Shown here piece after piece: positions 55,619-63,694 of a stretch of DNA of 64,000 nt (its first letter is position 1; every line of letters starts with the position of its first letter). Origin of the DNA: Cohnella kolymensis. Lineage in GTDB: Bacteria > Bacillota > Bacilli > Paenibacillales > Paenibacillaceae. A program made the position numbers and the translations under genes. The notes beneath the pieces are model-generated. The model saw nothing but the letters and a program-made list of their open reading frames with translations, was not told the origin of the DNA and did not search any database. The stretch is taken from NCBI RefSeq assembly GCF_000829465.1, contig NZ_JXAL01000003.1, positions 180,574-244,573 on the forward strand. Direction: 5' to 3'.

Positions 55619-56719
55619 ATGTCCCGCTGCTACTTTTTCACCGGGTTCCCCGGTTTCATCGCTTCATCCTTGATCAGACAGATCATTCGGGACCATCACG
55701 CCGCAATCGGACATATTTATCTGCTTGTACTGCCTGATCTGCTCGAGAAAGCACGAGAAGAAGTTCAGAGAGTATCTGCTGAGGAAGGTCTGCCGTTCGA
55801 ACGATTTTCACTGATATCCGGCGATATTACAAAGCCTGATTTAGACATACTGCCTGAGAGGAACGGTCTTTTACAGCATGAAGTTACGCATGTCTTCCAT
55901 CTGGCCGCCGTTTATGATCTCGCTGTGCCCCGACAGATCGCGTTTAACGTTAATGTGAACGGAACTAGGAACGTAAACGACTGGGTTCAGGGGTTGCATA
56001 ACATCGAAAGATATGTTTATTTCAGTACCGCGTATGTGTCCGGAACCCGTGAAGGACGGATTCTTGAATCCGAACTGGATAGGGATCAAAGCTTCAAAAA
56101 TCACTATGAGAGCACCAAATTCGAAGCGGAGATGCTTGTGCGTCAGGTCATGGGCAAAGTGCCGACCACGATTATCCGTCCCGGCATTGTGAAAGGGAAT
56201 TCGCAAACCGGGGAAACGATCAAGTTTGACGGCCCCTATTTCATTTTGAACGTGTTCGATAAAGTCCGGTTCCTGCCGTTAATCCCTTACTTGGGCGCAG
56301 GCGAAGCGGAAGGCAATTTCGTCCCGGTGGACTACGTATTAAGCGCAACGATCTATCTGGGACATGCTAATGCGGGAATCGGCAAGACGTATCACTTAAC
56401 GGACCCGAAACCTTACCGCATGAAGGACGTGTATCGGTTCCTTCTCGCAGAATACCTGGGCAAGGAGCCGATCGGGACCATTCCGCTTGCTGCGGCCAAG
56501 GGTTTTCTTTCAATTCCCGCATTAAGAAAATGGCTGCGAATTGAAAAGGAATCGCTGGATTATCTCGCTTGCATGGCGGCCTACGACTGCACCCAAGCGC
56601 AGAACGACCTAAGGGGATCGGGAATCGTTTGTCCGGATTTTAAAGATACGGTAGGTTCGATGGTCCAATTCTATGAACGACACAAAAATGATACGAATAA
56701 GCAGCTTAGAATTTCGTGA
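55619..56719 (+). CDS. SDR/NAD-binding-4 protein related to fatty acyl-CoA or thioester reductases
   Basis: The 366-residue protein starts with an NAD(P)-binding motif (FFTGFPGFIASSLIRQIIRD). It has HVFHLAAVYDLAVPRQIAFN, VNVNGTRNV, the active-site region YFSTAYVSGTREGR and the SDR Tyr-x3-Lys in HYESTKFEAE, and FVPVDYV. These match the extended SDR family of thioester reductase domains and fatty acyl-CoA reductases. Next to a class-3 aldehyde dehydrogenase with which it overlaps, it may handle fatty aldehydes or alcohols (inference). AAAGGAGAGATACG precedes the ATG. Confidence 0.82.
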   Translation: MSRCYFFTGFPGFIASSLIRQIIRDHHAAIGHIYLLVLPDLLEKAREEVQRVSAEEGLPFERFSLISGDITKPDLDILPERNGLLQHEVTHVFHLAAVYDLAVPRQIAFNVNVNGTRNVNDWVQGLHNIERYVYFSTAYVSGTREGRILESELDRDQSFKNHYESTKFEAEMLVRQVMGKVPTTIIRPGIVKGNSQTGETIKFDGPYFILNVFDKVRFLPLIPYLGAGEAEGNFVPVDYVLSATIYLGHANAGIGKTYHLTDPKPYRMKDVYRFLLAEYLGKEPIGTIPLAAAKGFLSIPALRKWLRIEKESLDYLACMAAYDCTQAQNDLRGSGIVCPDFKDTVGSMVQFYERHKNDTNKQLRIS

Positions 56720-56742
56720 ATAAGGTTCAAGAGGGGACTGCG

Positions 56743-58110
56743 ATGGAAACAGGCCGGCTGATTGACCGACAAAGAGCGTTCTTCGATACCGGCAAGACGA
56801 AGGATTTAGCTTTTCGAATAGAAGCACTTCAGAAGCTGAGAGCAGCGGTCAAGAATTGCGAAGAAGCGTTGATGCAAGCTTTGAAAGCTGATTTGAACAA
56901 ATCGGAATTCGAAGCATACTCTACCGAAATCGGCATCGTTCTCGAAGAAATTCGATTTACACTCCGTCATTTACGTTCTTGGACGAAGCCGAAAAAAGTG
57001 AAAACGCCGGTTACGCATATCGGATCGACAGGTTGGGTTTACTCGGAGCCCTATGGTGTTGCGCTGATCGTCGCCCCGTGGAATTTTCCCTTTCAGCTCG
57101 CCGTAGCTCCGTTAATCGGGGCGATTGCCGCGGGGAATTGTGCCGTACTGAAGCCTTCGGAACTCACGCCGCGGACATCCGATCTTCTCGCAGAGCTGAT
57201 CAAAGACAACTTCCCGGAGGAATACCTATCCGTTGTTCCCGGCGGAGTGGAGACGAGCCAGGCGCTTCTGCAAGAGAAATGGGATTACATCTTTTTTACG
57301 GGCAGCGTGCCGGTCGGCCAAATTGTAATGCAAGCGGCAGCGAAGAACTTAACTCCTGTGACCTTGGAATTGGGCGGCAAAAGCCCGTGTATCGTGCATG
57401 AGGATGCCAATGTTCATTTAGCGGCGAAGAGAATCGCTTGGGGAAAATTCATGAATGCGGGGCAAACCTGTATCGCTCCCGACTACTTGTATGTTCATGA
57501 GAGCATCAAGGCAACGTTACTTTCCCGCCTGGCCGAAGCCATTAAAGAATTGTACGGGGACAACCCGCTTAATGGAGACGAGTACACCCGAATCGTCAGC
57601 CAAAAACATTTTGACCGGTTAAGCGGTTTTCTCGAGGACGGAGTGACTTTAGCCGGTGGAGGGAGGAATGCGGACAAGTTGGCGATCGAACCGACAGTAC
57701 TCACCGGCATAAGCTGGGACGATCCTGTGATGAAGGAAGAGATCTTCGGGCCCATTCTCCCTGTGCTCGAGTATAACGATCTGACCGATGCTATCGAAGG
57801 GATACGGAATCATCCGACACCGCTTGCGCTCTATATTTTCTCAGAAAGTGAAAGCATTCAACAAAGGGTAATGAACAGTGTTTCGTTCGGCGGAGGCTGC
57901 ATTAACGACACGGTGTATCAGTTCACCTCGCCTTATCTTCCTTTCGGAGGAGTGGGCAGCAGCGGTGTGGGAGCTTACCATGGCAAAGGCAGCTTCGACA
58001 CGTTTTCGCATAAGAAAAGCATCCTGAAACAAACGACGTTGTTCGATGTGCCTTTCAGATACCCTAATGTAAAGAATGGATTGAAGAAAATAAAATGGTT
58101 CTTGAGATGA
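56743..58110 (+). CDS. Class 3 (fatty aldehyde-type) aldehyde dehydrogenase
   Basis: ATG at 56743 after AAGAGGGGACTGCG gives 455 residues without the N-terminal extension of class 1/2 enzymes. Motifs: VAPWNFPFQLAVAPLIGAIA, FTGSVPVGQIVM, VTLELGGKSPCIV (Glu) and NAGQTCIAPDYLYV (catalytic Cys). This class oxidises medium- and long-chain or aromatic aldehydes with NAD(P)+. The basic C-terminus (NGLKKIKWFLR) is common in YwdH-like Bacillales members. It is adjacent to the acyl-reductase-like gene, so the two may act on the same metabolites. Confidence 0.93.
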   Translation: METGRLIDRQRAFFDTGKTKDLAFRIEALQKLRAAVKNCEEALMQALKADLNKSEFEAYSTEIGIVLEEIRFTLRHLRSWTKPKKVKTPVTHIGSTGWVYSEPYGVALIVAPWNFPFQLAVAPLIGAIAAGNCAVLKPSELTPRTSDLLAELIKDNFPEEYLSVVPGGVETSQALLQEKWDYIFFTGSVPVGQIVMQAAAKNLTPVTLELGGKSPCIVHEDANVHLAAKRIAWGKFMNAGQTCIAPDYLYVHESIKATLLSRLAEAIKELYGDNPLNGDEYTRIVSQKHFDRLSGFLEDGVTLAGGGRNADKLAIEPTVLTGISWDDPVMKEEIFGPILPVLEYNDLTDAIEGIRNHPTPLALYIFSESESIQQRVMNSVSFGGGCINDTVYQFTSPYLPFGGVGSSGVGAYHGKGSFDTFSHKKSILKQTTLFDVPFRYPNVKNGLKKIKWFLR

Positions 58111-58142
58111 CGGGACATTGATTATTCATGGGGGTGGAAGGA

Positions 58143-58822
58143 ATGAACTCAAAAGCGGGAATCAAAGCTTTGAAGCTGGATATGGATGCAGGCGGGCATC
58201 CGTTTGTCGTCCATGCCACGGTGATGTGGGACGATAACGATGTCATTCTGGTGGACACCGGCATACCCGGTCAGGTGGAAGTCATTCGCAATGCGCTGAA
58301 ACGGGACAATATTCCTTTTGAAAATCTAACGAAAATTATGATCACTCACCAGGATCGGGATCATATCGGCAGTCTGCCTGCGTTGTTGGAAGCCGCTGAA
58401 GGACGGGTGAAGGTGCTCGCGCATGAGCTGGCAAAGCCTTACCTGTCAGGAGAAGTGCCGTTGATCAAAAGCGGAGCGTTCGCGCAGCCTTGTCATGTGG
58501 ATGTGTCTCTTCAAGACGGGGATGTGCTTCCTTACTGCGGGGTATTCAGGTCATCTTCACGCCGGGGCATACTCCCGATCATATCTCCTTGTATCATCAA
58601 TCAAGCAAAACGTTGATTGCGGGGGATGCGCTAACCTCGCATGAGGGTATAATTATGCCGCCCAGCCGGGATCACACGCCGGACATGGAATCTGCGCTCA
58701 AGTCGGTCGCTAAGTTGTTGGACGTAGAGATACACACTGTCATTACCTATCATGGAGGGGTGTGCACGGACGGGATCAAGGAACGGCTTGCCGAGATCGC
58801 GGGAAAGCAAGGAGGCGTATGA
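58143..58822 (+). pseudogene. MBL-fold metallo-hydrolase, one frameshift
   Basis: The reading from ATG 58143 has the metallo-beta-lactamase motif THQDRDHIGS (normally THxHxDH, here with Gln and Arg in the first positions), VDTGIPG and, after a shift near 58541, VIFTPGHTPDHISLY, LIAGDAL and VITYHGGV. A G4 run at 58539-58542 should be G5. The HxHxDH change to HQDRDH is also found in related YflN-like family members. The substrate is unknown. The end overlaps the next gene region by 4 bp. Confidence 0.83.
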
Positions 58823-58824
58823 GG

Positions 58825-59367
58825 ATGAAAGCTCTGATTGTGATCGATTATACGGTGGATTTTGTCGTGGGCAAGCTGCCGTGCGGAGAACCGGGAATCG
58901 CGATTGAAGACCGGATCAACGAAATCGCTCAAGGTTTTGCGGATCGCGGCGATTTTGTCGTAATGGCTGTGGATCTGCACGACGAGCAGGATCCTTATCA
59001 TCCGGAAACGAAGCTTTTTCCTCCTCACAATATTCGCGGCACGCAAGGAAGACATTTGTACGGCAGGCTGAACGAATGGTACGAGCAGAATGAAGAAAGA
59101 GTCTATTGGATGGATAAAACGAGATACAGCGCCTTTTGCGGGACGGATTTGGAGCTGAAGCTGCGCGCCCGGGACATACAGGAGGTGCACCTGGTTGGCG
59201 TTTGCACCGATATCTGTGTGCTGCACACGGCAGTCGACGCTTATAACAAGGGATTTCGTATCTACGTTCATGAAGATGCTGTAGCTAGCTTTAACCCCCA
59301 AGGGCACGAATGGGCGCTGACTCACTTCGCTCAGTCGATGGGTGCGGAAGTGGTTCGCGGCTATTGA
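58825..59367 (+). CDS. Nicotinamidase-like cysteine hydrolase (isochorismatase family)
   Basis: ATG at 58825, 9 bases after AAGGAGG, gives 180 residues. The triad is visible: Asp in LIVIDYTVDFV, Lys in WMDKTRYSAFCGTDL and Cys in GVCTDICVLHTAVDAY. The metal-site pattern VDLHDEQDPYHPETKLFPPH matches nicotinamidases, so it probably converts nicotinamide to nicotinate in NAD salvage. A related hydrolase acting on another amide cannot be excluded. Confidence 0.85.
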   Translation: MKALIVIDYTVDFVVGKLPCGEPGIAIEDRINEIAQGFADRGDFVVMAVDLHDEQDPYHPETKLFPPHNIRGTQGRHLYGRLNEWYEQNEERVYWMDKTRYSAFCGTDLELKLRARDIQEVHLVGVCTDICVLHTAVDAYNKGFRIYVHEDAVASFNPQGHEWALTHFAQSMGAEVVRGY

Positions 59368-59434
59368 TGGTTGAAATTTTCTGTGTTTACATACACAATA
59401 GATAAAAACTGATGCAGCATAGGAGAAAATACTG

Positions 59435-60829
59435 ATGAAATATACGAGTACCCGCGGAAAAGTACCGGCATGCGGATTTATCGATACGTTCCTGATGGGA
59501 CTTGGCGATGACGGCGGACTTATGATTCCGGCAACGATACCCGCAATATCCAGCCAGACGTTAGCCGAGTGGCAGCGCTTGTCCTTCCAGGATTTGATGC
59601 TGGCTGTATTCTCACTATATACGAACGATGAAATTCCGGCAGAAGATTTGAAGGATCTCGTGTATACAAGCTATGCCGGTTTCCGCAGCCCGGAAGTTTT
59701 GCCACTTACGAAATTGAATGATTCACTCTATATCCTCGAACTCTTTCATGGGCCGACTTTTGCGTTCAAAGACGTTGCGCTGCAGCTGATGGGCAACTTG
59801 TACGCGTATGTAGCGAAAAAACAAAATAAAGTCATTAACATACTCGGCGCGACTTCCGGGGATACCGGCGCGGCCGCGATCAGCGGTGTCCGGGGCAAGG
59901 AAGGCATTCAAATCTGTATTTTGCATCCGCATGAGAAAGTGAGCCGCGTTCAAGAGCTTCAGATGACGACGGTTCAGGATGACAACGTGCTTAATTTGTC
60001 GGTAAAAGGTAATTTTGACGATTGCCAGGGGATCATCAAGGAGCTGTTCGCAGACCTTGAATTCAAAAACAAGTACCATTTGCGGGCTATCAATTCTATC
60101 AACTTCGTCCGTATTTTGGCGCAATCGGTATACTACTTCTACGCATACTTGCAGCTGCCAGAGGGTGTCCGCGCCGGCGGCGTGAACTTCAGCATTCCGA
60201 CCGGTAATTTCGGCAATATCTTCTCGGGTTACTTGGCCAAACGTATGGGTCTGCCGATCAATAAGCTCATTCTTGCTACTAATGAAAACAACATTCTGCA
60301 GCGGTTCGTGCATGACGGGATCTATATGCCGGACAAATTTCACAGCACGTATAGCCCTTCCATGGATATTCAAATTGCGAGCAATTTTGAGCGTTATTTG
60401 TATTATCTTTGCGATGAGGATGCCAATGAAGTCGCCGAGAGAATGGAACGCTTCAAGGCTGAAGGCAGGCTGGAATTTAACGAGGCGGAGCGGGAAAAGA
60501 TCTTGTCCGATTTCGGCGCGCACAGTGTGAACGGGGCGGAATGCCTGAACACGATTCAGGCGTACAAGGATCGTTACGATTATTTGCTTGATCCTCATAC
60601 AGCCTGTGGAATCGCCGCGGCCGAAGCCGACAGAAAGGATAAGCTGACTGTGTCTTTGGCCACCGCTCATCCGGCAAAGTTCGATGAGGCGATCCGCTTG
60701 TGCGGAATTAAGCAGTCGTTCCCCGAGGCAGTGCGGGAACTGTTTGACAAGCCGCAGCGTCAAGTTGTTCTAGACAATAACAAAGAGGATATCGTGGAGC
60801 AATTGGTGAGGTTTTATCCGGCCGATTGA
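59435..60829 (+). CDS. thrC: Threonine synthase, long type
   Basis: The 464-residue PLP enzyme has KYTSTRGKVPACGFIDTFLM at the start, the PLP-Lys in HGPTFAFKDVALQLMGNLYA (Lys about 112), GATSGDTGAAAI and IPTGNFGNIFSGYLAKRMGL. It converts O-phosphohomoserine to threonine. The length and the N-terminal domain fit the proteobacterial/yeast type, while Bacillus subtilis ThrC is about 350 residues. It may be a second copy or an acquired replacement. No hom or thrB gene is next to it. Confidence 0.93.
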   Translation: MKYTSTRGKVPACGFIDTFLMGLGDDGGLMIPATIPAISSQTLAEWQRLSFQDLMLAVFSLYTNDEIPAEDLKDLVYTSYAGFRSPEVLPLTKLNDSLYILELFHGPTFAFKDVALQLMGNLYAYVAKKQNKVINILGATSGDTGAAAISGVRGKEGIQICILHPHEKVSRVQELQMTTVQDDNVLNLSVKGNFDDCQGIIKELFADLEFKNKYHLRAINSINFVRILAQSVYYFYAYLQLPEGVRAGGVNFSIPTGNFGNIFSGYLAKRMGLPINKLILATNENNILQRFVHDGIYMPDKFHSTYSPSMDIQIASNFERYLYYLCDEDANEVAERMERFKAEGRLEFNEAEREKILSDFGAHSVNGAECLNTIQAYKDRYDYLLDPHTACGIAAAEADRKDKLTVSLATAHPAKFDEAIRLCGIKQSFPEAVRELFDKPQRQVVLDNNKEDIVEQLVRFYPAD

Positions 60830-60847
60830 CAGACTGCATTCCTGTTA

Positions 60848-60876
60848 GGCCCTTGATTCAATCAAGGGTCTTTCTC
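60848..60876 (+). terminator. Rho-independent terminator of thrC
   Basis: GGCCCTTGAT (60848-60857) and ATCAAGGGTC (60861-60870) form a stem with a TCA loop, followed by TTTCTC, 19 bp after the thrC stop. Confidence 0.85.
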
Positions 60877-60945
60877 ATGTATAAAAAGGTTTTGAATGGG
60901 GCTACCCTAATCTTTGGTAACAAAAAGATAAGAGGAGTGACTCCC

Positions 60946-62298
60946 ATGCCTTACGGTGCCCACGAAGCGATGGAAACAAACGAGATTTTACTGGAAAAAA
61001 TCAATATGATTACCCATTTCAATCTTTACGCAAGAGAGACGAACAACCCGCAGCTTCAAGATATGATCTCCCGGCATCTGGATGAGGAGATCGCAGGCTA
61101 TAACGAGATTGTGCGTTATACGCACGATTACACCTTTTCGCCTGTGCCTCCGAATACGGATATCAGCGGTGTCACGCCGCAATCCATCCAATACGGTCTG
61201 AACAATCCGCCGCAGATGGCGCCGCAATCCGGTACCACAATAAGCGACCGGGAAATTGCGATCGGCATGCTGTGCTGTCATAAGAATGCAGCCCGCAACG
61301 CAATTTGGGCCAGCTTGGAATGTGCGGATCCCAATCTGCGGCAGCTGCTTATGAATAGCTCCGCTAACTGTGTGCGGCAGGCGTACGAAGTTTTCTTGTT
61401 CATGAACGAACAGGGCCTGTATCAAGTGCCGACACTGAACGATCATACGGCCAAAACATTCCTGCACCGTTATCAGCCGTCGGACGGCAACGGCCAATTC
61501 GCCGGACAATCCGCAATGAATTCCGATAATGGAGCCAGCAATTGGGGCAGCGCAGCTCAATTCGGTCAATCAGACGGCGGTATGGCCGGACAGTTCGGCC
61601 GGCAAGGCGCAGGTTACGCCGGTGGTCAATTCGGCCAACAAGGCGCAGGCTTCGGCATGCAGAATGCCGGGTACGGCCAGCAAAGTGCCGGTTACGGGCA
61701 GCAGAATGCCGGGTTCGGCCAGCAAAATATCGGATACGGGGCGCAAAGTGGAGGGTACGCAGGACAGTTCGGCGGTCAGCAAAATGCCGGGTTCGGCGCA
61801 CAAAGAGGCATGGGCGCTCAATTCAGTCAACAGGGCGTCAATTATGCCGCGCAATTCGGGCAGCCGACCGTCGGGTACGGCGGACCGTTCGGTCAGACAA
61901 GCAGACCTTATCCCGGGCAAATGGGACCGCAAGCCGGCGGGTTTTCCGGGCAGTTCGGACAGCAGGGTGCAGGTTCCGCGGGGCAGTTCGGACAACAGGG
62001 TGCAGGTTCTGCCGGCCAATCAGGTCAGCAGAATGCCGGCAGAAGCATGGGTGCAAACTCATCGTACGGTACGCAGAGCTTTGCTTCCGGCAGCCCCGCA
62101 GCAGCTCGCGGAAACGGTGCCGCAGGCGGGAACACGGGCGTCTATAGCGACACTGGAGCTGCTTCTAACACGCCAGGCTTCGCCGCCGCTGCCCAAACGG
62201 GCGATAACGGAGGAACTGCTTCTTCCGCGCAGAATTGGACAGATGAGACGTCCAACTCGGGCAGCAACGACAATAATGGCGGCTCTATGCCACAGTAG
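60946..62298 (+). CDS. CotF-domain spore coat protein with Gly/Gln-rich low-complexity tail
   Basis: ATG at 60946 after GAGGAGTGACTCCC gives 450 residues. The first 190 are a helical, ferritin-like CotF domain (ETNEILLEKINMITHFNLYA, EIAIGMLCCHKNAARNAIWA, NCVRQAYEVFLFMNEQGLYQ). From about 195 the sequence is built of short repeats of the type (F/Y)GQQ(G/N/S)AG(F/Y/S) with Gly, Gln, Ser, Ala and regularly spaced Tyr/Phe and almost no charge. CotF domains occur in inner and outer spore coat proteins. The tail may help assemble or cross-link coat layers (inference). Long frames on the other strand here are an effect of the repeats. Confidence 0.85.
   Translation: MPYGAHEAMETNEILLEKINMITHFNLYARETNNPQLQDMISRHLDEEIAGYNEIVRYTHDYTFSPVPPNTDISGVTPQSIQYGLNNPPQMAPQSGTTISDREIAIGMLCCHKNAARNAIWASLECADPNLRQLLMNSSANCVRQAYEVFLFMNEQGLYQVPTLNDHTAKTFLHRYQPSDGNGQFAGQSAMNSDNGASNWGSAAQFGQSDGGMAGQFGRQGAGYAGGQFGQQGAGFGMQNAGYGQQSAGYGQQNAGFGQQNIGYGAQSGGYAGQFGGQQNAGFGAQRGMGAQFSQQGVNYAAQFGQPTVGYGGPFGQTSRPYPGQMGPQAGGFSGQFGQQGAGSAGQFGQQGAGSAGQSGQQNAGRSMGANSSYGTQSFASGSPAAARGNGAAGGNTGVYSDTGAASNTPGFAAAAQTGDNGGTASSAQNWTDETSNSGSNDNNGGSMPQ
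61555..62045 (+). repeat. Imperfect tandem repeat in the coat protein gene
   Basis: DNA units of about 24-36 bp with CAGTTCGG, CAGCAAAGTGCCGG and related words repeat throughout, encoding GQFGQQGAG-type motifs. The clearest pair is CAGTTCGGACAGCAGGGTGC and a near copy 39 bp further on (around 61950-62010). Copy number may vary between strains. Confidence 0.75.
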
Positions 62299-62309
62299 CG
62301 TAAACGGCG

Positions 62310-62350
62310 CACCACCCCTCTTCTAGTATGCCGAAGAGGGTGGTGTTTTT
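62310..62350 (+). terminator. Terminator of the coat protein gene
   Basis: CACCACCC-TCTTC pairs with GAAGA-GGGTGGTG (with one bulged base) and is followed by TTTTT, about 12 bp after the coat protein stop. It also lies at the end of the convergent small gene. Confidence 0.88.
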
Positions 62351-62541
62351 CATTCCATGATATGATCGATTTTTCTCGTTTTCACGATGTCCATGACGAG
62401 CTTTCCTAAATCGTCGTACGTCATGGCTCGGAGCTTTTCCGTCAAACGATCCGGCAGTGTATCCTGTCCGGCAACTTCTTTAATGACATCGATAACTATA
62501 TTTACTCTGGACTCAAGCTGGCCATTTGTAATTACCCTCAT
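62350..62541 (-). CDS. Small hypothetical protein downstream of sleB
   Basis: ATG at 62541 after GAGGGGAGTCAATTA gives a 63-residue protein (MRVITNGQLESRVNIVIDVI..). It is predicted to be helical and soluble. It begins 15 bp after the reconstructed sleB stop, so the two are probably co-transcribed and it may be sporulation-linked. No family was recognised. Confidence 0.6.
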   Translation of the reverse strand: MRVITNGQLESRVNIVIDVIKEVAGQDTLPDRLTEKLRAMTYDDLGKLVMDIVKTRKIDHIME

Positions 62542-62555
62542 TAATTGACTCCCCT

Positions 62556-63197
62556 CTATAACTTGAACAGATGATTTCCGATCCGTTTTGTGGTCTTACG
62601 TGTCTTGAACCAATCCGATTTCGAGATGCTAGGGTTGTAATAAAACAACGCTGCTGCCGTAGTCCCAGCCTTTAACGGCGGCCTTGGCGGCCTTCCAAGC
62701 AGTTCTGCTGGGCTTTAGCTTATATTGTCCGTCGTCTACAGCTGAGAAAGCCCTTGGCTCCATAATGACGCCTTTAATCGTTTTCGGGAACTTTGGGGAC
62801 TGCAAACGGTTCATTACCACGGCCCCTACCGCGACTTGGCCTTTGAAGGCTTCGCCCCTGGCCTCGGCATAGATAACACGTGCCAGCATCGCCAGTTCTT
62901 TTGATTGACAGAAAGTTTTTTAAGTTTCGCCCATGTGCGGGGACCCGCAATTCCATCGGCCGGAAGCCCGTGGTGGCGCTGGAATTTCTGAACGGATCTC
63001 CGGGTTACTTTGCCATAGTTTTTCGTCAACTTTACGTTGAAATAGCCGAGCATGTGAAGCCGGAATTGAAGTTCCTGAGTGGCCCAGCTTTTGCTGCCCA
63101 GCTTTAGAACAGGTGGAGCCTTAGCATCAGCCGAATGGTTTCCGACGCTTACTGCGAGTACGATACCTAGTGTAATTAGAGTAAGAAGCCTGTACAT
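62556..63197 (-). pseudogene. sleB: SleB-type spore cortex-lytic hydrolase, two frameshifts
   Basis: ATG at 63197 starts a signal peptide (LLTLITLGIVLAVSVGNHSADA). A peptidoglycan-binding domain follows (LKLGSKSWATQELQFRLHML, HHGLPADGIAGPRTW), and then the hydrolase_2 domain (MLARVIYAEARGEAFKGQVA with the catalytic Glu, VGAVVMNRLQ, FSAVDDGQY). One missing A near 62900 (KELAMLARVIYAEAR) and one missing base near 62657 (ALFYYNPSISKSDWF) interrupt it. Restored, it ends at 62556 with about 213 residues. SleB-like enzymes are lytic transglycosylases that degrade cortex during germination; another CwlJ/SleB family role is possible. Confidence 0.85.
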
Positions 63198-63396
63198 GAT
63201 CTTTAAACCCCTCCGCCGATGGATATTTGTGGCTTTACAACCCGTTCGATTCTAGCACAGCCCTCTGCGACTTTTGAATATTCCTTATAACATTGTAATG
63301 TTGTTCACCTTTTTCTAATGTAATGACATGCAGGTGCTTTTGGTCGGCAGGTATTTGTTGCTTTACAGCATTCGTGTAAATGGAAGAATTTGTGGG

Positions 63397-63425
63397 TTGA
63401 ATGAGGTGATGTATCGCGGTATGAT
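63397..63425 (+). promoter_or_regulatory. rRNA operon promoter P1
   Basis: TTGAAT (63397-63402) and TATGAT (63420-63425) have the optimal 17-base spacing. The sequence after the -10 (ATAACTCCTGCCGC) is repeated after P2. Confidence 0.83.
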
Positions 63426-63514
63426 ATAACTCCTGCCGCTGACACGGCGGGGCGCGTTAAGTACCTGAGATCAAACATTTCAATGGAACTCATGGGAATG
63501 GAAAATATTGAGGG

Positions 63515-63543
63515 TTGAACGAGATGGCAATACGCGATATGAT
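63515..63543 (+). promoter_or_regulatory. rRNA operon promoter P2
   Basis: TTGAAC (63515-63520) and TATGAT (63538-63543) are 17 bases apart, 118 bp downstream of P1, with the same downstream ATAACTCCTGCCGC. Tandem near-identical promoters are the rule for rRNA operons of Bacillales. Confidence 0.87.
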
Positions 63544-63584
63544 ATAACTCCTGCCGCGGAAACGAGGCAGTCAAGCAAAGCAAC

Positions 63585-63694
63585 ATTGTTCTTTGAAAAC
63601 TGAACATCGAGCGTAACACGGTTCCTGTCGTCCTTTGGGACGATAGACAACGATTTACTTTTTTAAGTCAGCATTTTGAGCCTTCATGGCTCTC
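63585..63694 (+). other. rRNA leader
   Basis: TTCTTTGAAAACTGAACA is the box A-like antitermination element usual in Bacillales rRNA leaders. A short GTCGTCC/GGACGAT hairpin (about 63628-63645) follows. Processing sites for the 16S 5' end should lie in this stretch. Confidence 0.6.

Noticed and set aside
59723..60763. Open reverse-strand frame of 346 codons opposite thrC
   Set aside because: It is exactly antisense to a well-conserved PLP enzyme, has no ribosome binding site and gives no recognisable protein.
61555..62045. Repeat array considered as a CRISPR
   Set aside because: Units are short, imperfect and in-frame within a coat protein; there are no unique spacers of constant length and no cas genes.
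61400..62147. Frames on both strands in the coat protein repeat region (Arg-rich or Leu-rich repeats)
   Set aside because: Repetitive DNA without stops is open in all frames; only the CotF frame has a ribosome binding site and a folded domain.
63600..63694. tRNA gene before the 16S rRNA
   Set aside because: No cloverleaf with a TTCNANNC arm was found in the leader.
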